This document shows positions 17,769-24,491 of a DNA stretch of 64,000 nucleotides, one piece after another (within the stretch, counting starts at the first letter, position 1; each line of letters begins with the position of its first letter). The DNA comes from JBBWZH01 sp035544115 (lineage in GTDB: Bacteria > Actinomycetota > Actinomycetes > Mycobacteriales > CADCTP01): the NCBI GenBank assembly GCA_963714145.1, contig OY970235.1, positions 5,580,001 through 5,644,000 on the forward strand, written 5' to 3'. Both the position numbers and the translations under genes were made by a program. The notes under the pieces are model-generated. The model did not search any database, was not told the origin of the DNA, and saw nothing but the letters and a program-made list of their open reading frames with translations.

Positions 17769-18518
17769 TCAGGACGAGTGCACGACCCGGGCCACCGCGT
17801 CCTCGGCCGAATGGAATTCGGCGTAGCGGTGGTCCGGATCGGTGTGCAGCCGGTGGTCCCAGACCACCGCCCACACGCCGAGGGTGAGAATCGATAGCAG
17901 CAGCCAGGCCCGGTAGCCGCGCCGGCCGCGCCGGTCCGGCTGGAATGTGATCGGATTCTGCAGCAGCCCCAGCCCGGCCCAGGCCCGGGAAATCCGGTCG
18001 TTGAATTTCCGTTCGGTCACCTGGGCGTCCCACCAGTACCGGTTCATCCGGTACAGCACGACGAACCCGAAGCCGCCGAGGGTGCACAGCAGCAGCGGCA
18101 CCGACCGGCGCGCGTTGATCGGGCGCAGCGGGCCCGCGTACGCCGCGCGGACCTCGGCCCGCGCCTCGATGAGCAGGTCATGCAGGTCGGCGTCGCTTCG
18201 ACCGCACTGCTGGGCGTACCGGTCGGTCCAGTCCAGCACTGCCTCGTAGTACGGTGCCCGGCGCTGGCTGAACCGGTCGATCCGGCGGATCCGGCGGATC
18301 AGCAGGACAACCGGGTAACCGCCCAGAGTGGCCCAGGAAAGAAACAGCAAATAATACCAATAGTTGATCAGCGGTCGGTCACTCGCCGGCCGGTCGGCGA
18401 TCGCCCGATCAATCGTGCCGACCGCGTACGCGAGATCCGCGGTGGTCGCCGGCGACCGGCCGGCGGAACTGGCGACGACCTCCGGTGATAAAACCAACGA
18501 CCCAGCGGCATTCATCAT
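17769..18518 (-). CDS. Predicted membrane protein, DUF4234-like
   Basis: A 249-aa protein with at least three hydrophobic helices: around YYLLFLSWATLGGYPVVLLI, around LLLCTLGGFGFVVLYRMN, and around LLLSILTLGVWAVVWD. The last resembles the W/Y-rich helix of DUF4234-type membrane proteins. The start ATG at 18518 was chosen because GGGGGG lies seven bases upstream; a longer form from 18596 has no ribosome site. Function unknown. It is transcribed in the same direction as the azole-peptide operon but separated from it by about 570 bases. Confidence 0.6.
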   Translation of the reverse strand: MMNAAGSLVLSPEVVASSAGRSPATTADLAYAVGTIDRAIADRPASDRPLINYWYYLLFLSWATLGGYPVVLLIRRIRRIDRFSQRRAPYYEAVLDWTDRYAQQCGRSDADLHDLLIEARAEVRAAYAGPLRPINARRSVPLLLCTLGGFGFVVLYRMNRYWWDAQVTERKFNDRISRAWAGLGLLQNPITFQPDRRGRRGYRAWLLLSILTLGVWAVVWDHRLHTDPDHRYAEFHSAEDAVARVVHSS

Positions 18519-18663
18519 TGCGCAGCCCCCCATTGTGCGCACGACCCCATCTGCGCTACCGGTTCCAGACGCTAGCAGCCGCCGGCGACCAGCCACCCGG
18601 GAATGCTCGAATCAACCTGCGGAGATAACCTGCCGGCCACCGCCGGGTAAACCCCCGGCCCAC

Positions 18664-19416
18664 TCAGCCGGCCAGCGCGACAACCCAACTGGCCAGGTTC
18701 GCGCCGATGTAGTCGGCGGCGGCGGCCCAGTAGTCGCCGTGACCCTCCGCGTACAGCCGGGCCCAGGGCTGCTCGCCGGTCCGCGCGCCGTGCGCGAGCA
18801 GATCGGCCATGCCGCGGGTGTGCTCCTCGAGCAGCGCCGGCAACCGGAGCCGGTCCGGCCCGGTCGGGTCGTAGCCGTCCACCAGCGCCCGCAGCCGCGG
18901 CCCGTCCCGCCCCGGGTCCCCGCCCGGGCTGAGCGGGACGAACCCGTGCGCCGCATAGGCCAGGTCCCACATCCGCGAGCCCGGGCCGGCGCCGTCCCAG
19001 TCGATGAACACCCACCGGTCGGCCGCCCGGACCAGGTTCCACGGGGCCAGGTCGTGGTGGCAGATCAGATCCGCCCGGTCCGGCCGGATCGGCACCTCCC
19101 AGCGGGCGTCCGGCGGCGGTACGAACCCGGCGCTGGCGTCGTGCAGGTCGCGGATCAGCCGGCCGACCCGGGCCAGCTCGGCCGGGGTCAGCGGCGGCAT
19201 CGTGTCGGCCAGCGGGCCGGCGACGAACTCCAGCACCTGCCGGCCGCGGCCGTCCCGGCCGAGCGGCCGCGGCGCCCCGGTGCAGCCGGCCCGTTCCAGG
19301 TGCGCCAGCAGCGCCGTCACCGCCGGGGTCGCCGGGGTGGCCGGCTTCCGCACGGTGCCACCCACCCGGACCACCCCGGCCGCCACGTTCCCGCCGGCCA
19401 GCGGCACCTCAGCCAC
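18664..19416 (-). CDS. Aminoglycoside phosphotransferase (APH) family protein
   Basis: A 250-aa small-molecule kinase of the APH/choline kinase fold. The catalytic loop is CHHDLAPWN and the metal-binding segment is FIDWDGAGPGSRMWDLAY, both intact. The N-terminal nucleotide-binding lobe is short. Such proteins phosphorylate antibiotics or small alcohols/amines; the substrate cannot be predicted. Its closeness to biosynthetic loci allows a role in tailoring or resistance, but that is only contextual. Confidence 0.75.
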   Translation of the reverse strand: MAEVPLAGGNVAAGVVRVGGTVRKPATPATPAVTALLAHLERAGCTGAPRPLGRDGRGRQVLEFVAGPLADTMPPLTPAELARVGRLIRDLHDASAGFVPPPDARWEVPIRPDRADLICHHDLAPWNLVRAADRWVFIDWDGAGPGSRMWDLAYAAHGFVPLSPGGDPGRDGPRLRALVDGYDPTGPDRLRLPALLEEHTRGMADLLAHGARTGEQPWARLYAEGHGDYWAAAADYIGANLASWVVALAG

Positions 19417-19632
19417 GACACCTCCACCCCGGTCCGGCCCGCGCCGTCCAGCCGGCCCGGCTCCGCTCCGCTCGGCCAGATCCAGCCGCCTGGCCCGCCC
19501 CTCCCGGCCCGGGCCCGCTCGGCCCGGCAGCCCGCTCAGCGGACCGGGCGGGGTCAGCGTAAATGGGATGTGGGCGGCCGGGGTCGGGGCCTAGAGTGCC
19601 CGCACGCCCTCGGGCCGGAGGAGGTGAGCGCC

Positions 19633-19689
19633 ATGACTACGCCGATGTTGTCGCGCTCCCACCCCGCCCGGGCGTTCTCGCGGGGCTGA
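19633..19689 (+). CDS. Possible 18-aa leader ORF ahead of the acetyltransferase gene
   Basis: An ATG with a strong GGAGGTGA ribosome site opens an 18-codon ORF (MTTPMLSRSHPARAFSRG) that stops 33 bases before the GNAT start. It may be a regulatory leader peptide or only part of the 5' untranslated region. No attenuator hairpin is obvious between it and the gene. Confidence 0.35.
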   Translation: MTTPMLSRSHPARAFSRG

Positions 19690-19722
19690 TCGGGGGCGCA
19701 CGTTCCCGAAGGGATCCCCCCC

Positions 19723-20631
19723 GTGACCGAATTGGTCATCCGCTCGCTCGCCGCCGGCGAGGAGCACCTGTTCGAACAGTTCGCCGACCCGGCCCAGGTC
19801 CCGGTCGGCCGGGCCGCGCTCGGCCGCAGCTACCGGGACTTCACCGCCGCCAACGAGTACCGCCCGGCGTGGACCTGGGTGGCGCTGCGTGGCGACCGGG
19901 TGGTCGCCCGCGCCGCCTGGTGGGGCGGCCCCACCGACGACGCCCCGTGCTGCCTGGACTGGTTCGATCTGTCCGAGCCGGCCGCCGGTGTCGCGCTGCT
20001 GCGGGCCGCCGGGCTGCGCTACGAGTACTACCTGCCGCTGCCGCCGGGCTGGCGGAACCTGCCGGCGGTCCGGGCCGCCGCCCAGCTGCGGATCGACGCG
20101 GCCATCGGCAGCGGCATGCGCCCGCTGGTGGAACGCTTCCACTACCGCTGGACACCGGCCAACGGGCTACCGCCGCGCCCGGGCCGGCTCCGTTACGAAC
20201 CCGAGCCGGACGACGCGGTGATCCTGGACGCGCTGCGCCGGATGGAACACGGCAGCCTGGACGCGCACTCGCGGGCGGCGATCGCGGCGCACGGCATCGA
20301 CGAGGCGGCCAAGGAGGACCTGAAGACCCTGCACTGGTTCCCGTCGCCGCGGGACTGGTGGCGGCTGGCGTACACGCCCGGCGGTGAGCTGGTCGGGCTG
20401 ACCATCCCGGCCCGCAACTACGCCGACCCGGTGGTCGGCCTGATCGGCGTGGTGCCCGAGCAGCGCGGCCACGGCTACGGCTACGACCTGCTGGTGGAGT
20501 GCACACACCTGCTGGTCGAGGCCGGCGCGGACCGGGTGGTCGCCGCGACCGACCAGACGAACACGCCGATGGCGGCGGCGTTCGCCAGGGCCGGCTACCC
20601 GATCGACCGCGAGCTGGTCTTCCTGGAGTGA
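19723..20631 (+). CDS. GNAT family N-acetyltransferase
   Basis: A 302-aa protein with a C-terminal GNAT domain. The acetyl-CoA pyrophosphate loop is QRGHGYG in IGVVPEQRGHGYGYDLL, followed by TDQTNTPMAAAFARAGY, the typical last strands of the fold. The N-terminal half is a degenerate GNAT-like region. GTG start with AGGG upstream. The acceptor is unknown. It lies between two RiPP loci on the opposite strand and is closed by its own terminator hairpin, so it is probably an independent transcript. Confidence 0.8.
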   Translation: MTELVIRSLAAGEEHLFEQFADPAQVPVGRAALGRSYRDFTAANEYRPAWTWVALRGDRVVARAAWWGGPTDDAPCCLDWFDLSEPAAGVALLRAAGLRYEYYLPLPPGWRNLPAVRAAAQLRIDAAIGSGMRPLVERFHYRWTPANGLPPRPGRLRYEPEPDDAVILDALRRMEHGSLDAHSRAAIAAHGIDEAAKEDLKTLHWFPSPRDWWRLAYTPGGELVGLTIPARNYADPVVGLIGVVPEQRGHGYGYDLLVECTHLLVEAGADRVVAATDQTNTPMAAAFARAGYPIDRELVFLE

Positions 20632-20648
20632 CCCGACGCCGGGTATCC

Positions 20649-20684
20649 GTCCCCGCCGCGGCAAGACGCAACCGCGGCGGGGAC
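20649..20684 (+). terminator. Terminator hairpin after the GNAT gene
   Basis: A 13-bp perfect stem (GTCCCCGCCGCGG with its complement) around a 10-base loop, 18 bases after the stop codon. No U-tract, as is common in GC-rich actinobacteria. Confidence 0.7.
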
Positions 20685-20832
20685 GGCAGGAGGTGGAATC
20701 GCCCGGACTCGACGCCACCGTCCGATCAGTGCCGGCGCCTACTCCCAGGACGCCGACTGACGGGTCTGTGTACTGCTCACCTGCATGCCGGGAACGGTAG
20801 GCACCGGGTCTGACAACCGGCTGAGAATCGGC

Positions 20833-23800
20833 TTACGCACCGCGTGGCCGGGCCCGGCCGGCCGGCAGCGGCTGGAACGGCGCCGGGGTGACGCCGATCT
20901 CGGCCATCCGGGTGGCGTAGTCCCGGTACCGGCGGCGGGCCTCGCCGTGCCGGCCCGCGGCCCGCAGCGTCTGCACCAGCTGCCGGTGCGCCGGCTCGTC
21001 GTACGGGTCGTGGCCGAGCAGTTGGCGCAGATGGTGTTCGCGCTGGTCGACGTCGCCGGTGCGGCGGATCAGCGCCCGCAGCACCGCGATGTGCGTGGTC
21101 CGGGCCAGGTCGCGCAGCCCCTCGGCCCACTCGTCGTACGGGTCCTCGGGCAGGAAGTCCCCGGTGTACGCGGCCTCGGCGGCAGCCAGCAGGCCGCGCG
21201 CGGCCTGATCGTCGCCGCGGTCGGCGGCCTGCGCGGTGGCCGCCGCGGTCAGGAACGCGTCCACGTCCAGCTCGACCATGCTCAGGTCGAGGGTGACCGT
21301 GTGCCGGTCGGCCAGGATCGGCCCGGCGTCCGGACTGCCGTCCGGCTCGGCCGGGTCCGGGGTGAGCACGGTCCGCAGGGTGGACAGCAGCACCGAGAGC
21401 CGGTTCGCGGTCCGGTCGGACGGGTCGTCCGGCCAGAGCAGGTTGACCAGCCGCTCCCGGGTCGCCGGCCGGCCGCGATGGGTCACCAGGATCTTGAACA
21501 GGTCCCGGGCCTTCTTCGACCGCCACTCCGCGGACGGGATCGGCTGGCCGCCGCGCAGCACCCGGAACTCACCCAGCGTGCGCACCGCGATCGGCGGCCG
21601 CGGCGCCGGCACCGCCAGCGCACCGGCCACCCCGGTGTCCAGCCGCACGCCGAGTTCGGTCAGGTCGCGGGTGGCCGCGTCGACGGCGGCCCGGCCGGAC
21701 GGGCCGGCCAGCCGGGCGGTGAGCAGCCGCACCCGGGCGTCGCCGACCGGGTCGCCCAGCTCGGCCCAGACCGCGGCCGCCTCGTCCAGCAGGCCGGCCG
21801 CGGCCACCGGCTCCGGCGCGGCCAGCACGGCCAGCTCCAGCGCCTCGGCCAGCCCGGCCTGGTCGCGGCGGGCGCCGGCGGCGGCCCGGGCGGCGGCCGC
21901 GTCCCGGCCGGCCGCGCCGCGGTCGCCGGCCTGCAGCGCCACCCAGCCGCGGGCCAGCAGCGCCGGCACCGTGCCGGTGCCGGAGGCCAGCCGCACCGCC
22001 CGGCCGGCCAGCGCGGCCGCGGCGGCCAGGTCGTCGGCGGCGGTGGCGCGGGCCAGCGCGGCCAGCGCGAGCACCTGGATCGCCCGGATCCCGGCGGCGT
22101 CCGCCGCCCGCAGCGCCTCGGCCAGTACGGCCTGCGCCTGGCCCGGCTCGCCGCGCCGGCAGTGCACGTCGCCGCGCACGATCAGGCCGAAGGCGACATC
22201 CATCGACGGGCCGATGTCCTGCCACTGCTGCTGGCTGACCTCCAGGTCGGCCAGTGCCTGGTCGAACTCGCCGATCCGGGCCCGGGCCCGGGCCCGGATC
22301 GTGCAGCACATCGGCTCGTAGCCGATCACGCCGAAGTCCTGGCCGAGCTGCAGCGCGGCCTCGGCCTCGGCGATCGCCTCGACCGGGGCGCCTTCCTCGG
22401 ACAGGTAGGACGCCCGGCTGATCTGCAGGCCGAGCTGCAGCACGTGGTCGCCGATCTGCGCGGCCAGCCGGAGTGCGTACCGGTGGTGCAGGTCGTGGGT
22501 GGCCCGGTCACCGTCCTGGGCGGCGATGAACGCGAGCGCGGTGTGGCTGCGGGCGGACACGGCCGGATCGGCCAGCCGCTCGGCCGCCTCGGCGGCCCGG
22601 GCCGCGGTGGCCCGGGCCCGCTCGTCCGCCCCGGCGGCCCGCAACCAGACCGCCGCGCTGCAGAACAGCATCGTCTCCGGGCCGGTGCCGGGTGCCTCGA
22701 CGGCGGCCCGCTCGAACGTCTCGATCGCCTCGGCCAGCCGGCCGGTGACGTAGTACAGCTGGCCGAGCCGCTGCGCCAGCGCCGGTTCCAGCGGCCCGGT
22801 GCCGGCCGCGACGCGCAGCAGCGCCAGCGCGTCCAGCCAGTCGCCATGCAGGTGGCTGGCGTAACCGAGGACGACCAGCAGACCCGGATCGGGACCGCGC
22901 AGGTCCAGCGCGCGGGCGGCGGCGAGCACGGTCGCCGCCTCGCCGTCGGCGAGCAGCTGCATGCCGTTCGCCACCAGCAGCCGCTCGGCGGCGGGGGCGT
23001 CGCCGGCCAGCGTCAGGTGCCGCAGCGCCTGGGCGTACTCGGCGCGGCCGGCCCGGTACCCGGCGGCGCCGCGGTGCGCCGCCCGGGCGGCCGGTGCGCC
23101 GGCCTCGGGCCGGCCGGTGACCAGCTGGCGGGCCACCTCCTCCGGCACCGACCAGAGCGGGCTGCCCGGCCCGCTCGGCCGCAGCAGCCCGCGTTCGGCC
23201 AGCGCCGGCAGCAGGGTGGCCGCCGCCGGGTGGCCGAGCGCGAGGCACATCGGCACGTCGACCTGGCCGAGCAGGGCGGCGGTGCCGAGCAGCCGGCGGC
23301 CCGGCTCCGGCTCGGTCGCCAGCACCTCGCTGGCCAGCCGGGTCAGCACGCCGGGGGTGCCGCCGGCCAGCTCCGGCAGCGCGGCCACCCCGCCGGACCG
23401 CAGCAGCGCGGCGGCCAGCCGGACCGCCGCCGGCCGGCCCGCGGTCAGCGCGGTGACCCGGGCCACCAGCCCCGGCTCGGCCTCGCGCAGCGTCGCGCGC
23501 AGGAACGCGGCCACCTCGACCGGCGTCCAGGCGAGCAGGTCCGGGCCCAGTTCGGCGGCAGGGCCGGGGCGCAGCGGCACGACCACGCCCGGCCGGGTGA
23601 TCAACACCAGCCGGAGCTCCACCGGCGCCTGCGCGCACAGGCCGGTGATCAGGGCGACCGCGTCGCCGCCGGGCGGCAGTTCGTGCAGGCCGTCCAGCAC
23701 CAGCACCAGCCCGCCGGCGGCGCCGGCCAGCTGGGTGGCCAGCAGCCGGCACATCCCGTCGACGACCGCGCCCACCCGGATCCGGCGCGGCCGGCCGGCC

Positions 23801-24171
23801 GCGCTCGCGCCGGTGGAGACGAGCAGGCTGGGCAGCTCCGGCAGCTGCCGCCGGGCGGCCTGCAGGATCCGGTTGGCCAGCTGCGGGGCGGCCGCGTCGG
23901 CCGGTTCCAGGGTCAGCCAGCAGGCGTCCCGCCGGCCCGCCCAGGCGGCCACCGCGGCGGACTTTCCCCAGCCCGGACCGGCCGTGACCAGCACCGGCCG
24001 GCCCGGCGCCGCGGCGTCCAGCGCGGCGGCCAGCGCCGGCCGGTCCAGCCAGGTACCGAGTGCGGCGGGCTGGTTTCCGGGCAGGCCGGAGCCAGCTCCA
24101 GCGGCGACCGGGACGCCCTGCACCTCAACATTGTCAAGCCATCGCGGCCTCGGCCGCGCGGTGAGCAGCAA
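20833..24171 (-). CDS. MalT-like ATPase regulator with C-terminal SARP (winged-helix/BTAD) domain
   Basis: About 1112 aa if started at the TTG at 24171; the exact start is uncertain because no ribosome site is seen and later GTG codons could serve. The N-terminal STAND ATPase has Walker A GPGWGKS and Walker B VLVLDGLHEL. A long alpha-helical TPR-like middle (~350-850) follows. At the C-terminus is an OmpR-type winged helix starting near VRTLGEFRVLRGGQPIP, with a BTAD to the end. The order is reversed relative to classical SARPs, which carry the DNA-binding part at the N-terminus. It lies about 70 bases downstream of the lanthipeptide precursor gene, so it is likely that cluster's regulator. 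Confidence 0.82.
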   Translation of the reverse strand: MLLTARPRPRWLDNVEVQGVPVAAGAGSGLPGNQPAALGTWLDRPALAAALDAAAPGRPVLVTAGPGWGKSAAVAAWAGRRDACWLTLEPADAAAPQLANRILQAARRQLPELPSLLVSTGASAAGRPRRIRVGAVVDGMCRLLATQLAGAAGGLVLVLDGLHELPPGGDAVALITGLCAQAPVELRLVLITRPGVVVPLRPGPAAELGPDLLAWTPVEVAAFLRATLREAEPGLVARVTALTAGRPAAVRLAAALLRSGGVAALPELAGGTPGVLTRLASEVLATEPEPGRRLLGTAALLGQVDVPMCLALGHPAAATLLPALAERGLLRPSGPGSPLWSVPEEVARQLVTGRPEAGAPAARAAHRGAAGYRAGRAEYAQALRHLTLAGDAPAAERLLVANGMQLLADGEAATVLAAARALDLRGPDPGLLVVLGYASHLHGDWLDALALLRVAAGTGPLEPALAQRLGQLYYVTGRLAEAIETFERAAVEAPGTGPETMLFCSAAVWLRAAGADERARATAARAAEAAERLADPAVSARSHTALAFIAAQDGDRATHDLHHRYALRLAAQIGDHVLQLGLQISRASYLSEEGAPVEAIAEAEAALQLGQDFGVIGYEPMCCTIRARARARIGEFDQALADLEVSQQQWQDIGPSMDVAFGLIVRGDVHCRRGEPGQAQAVLAEALRAADAAGIRAIQVLALAALARATAADDLAAAAALAGRAVRLASGTGTVPALLARGWVALQAGDRGAAGRDAAAARAAAGARRDQAGLAEALELAVLAAPEPVAAAGLLDEAAAVWAELGDPVGDARVRLLTARLAGPSGRAAVDAATRDLTELGVRLDTGVAGALAVPAPRPPIAVRTLGEFRVLRGGQPIPSAEWRSKKARDLFKILVTHRGRPATRERLVNLLWPDDPSDRTANRLSVLLSTLRTVLTPDPAEPDGSPDAGPILADRHTVTLDLSMVELDVDAFLTAAATAQAADRGDDQAARGLLAAAEAAYTGDFLPEDPYDEWAEGLRDLARTTHIAVLRALIRRTGDVDQREHHLRQLLGHDPYDEPAHRQLVQTLRAAGRHGEARRRYRDYATRMAEIGVTPAPFQPLPAGRARPRGA

Positions 24172-24240
24172 CAGATCACTCCGGGCACTCCGATCGGGCG
24201 GCCGCCGGTGGCGGGCCGCCCGATGCGTCGGACGTAGGGA

Positions 24241-24474
24241 CTAACTGTTCTCGCTGGGCTCGCAGTCACGGTCGGCCACCGAATCCGCGGCCGAATCCGC
24301 CAGGGACTCGTCGGCGGGCTCGTCGGCGGGGCGGAGGGTCACGCCGCTGGTACCGCAGGTCGGGTCCATCGCATCGTCGCGGGCGTCCGGCTCGGGCAGC
24401 CGCTGCAGCGCGGCGAGGTCCGTGGTGGCCGGGGCCGCCGGCTCGGTCACGGGGTGGTTCTGGGTGGTGGTCAT
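24241..24474 (-). CDS. Class IV lanthipeptide precursor peptide (candidate)
   Basis: A 77-aa peptide starting 17 bases after the LanL stop, with AAAGG seven bases before its ATG. Residues 19-30 (DLAALQRLPEPD) match the leader pattern of class III/IV lanthipeptides, a helix containing LxxLxxLPExD. The probable core starts after Asp30-Asp37 and holds two cysteines, Cys40 (in PTCGTSG) and Cys71, with Thr39/42/46 and Ser43/57/61/65/74/77 as possible dehydration sites. The stretch 51-70 is very acidic with repeated ADS/ADE units, unlike the hydrophobic cores of known class IV products. Cleavage site and ring pattern cannot be read from sequence. Confidence 0.72.
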   Translation of the reverse strand: MTTTQNHPVTEPAAPATTDLAALQRLPEPDARDDAMDPTCGTSGVTLRPADEPADESLADSAADSVADRDCEPSENS

Positions 24475-24491
24475 GGCTGTGCCTTTCTTCG

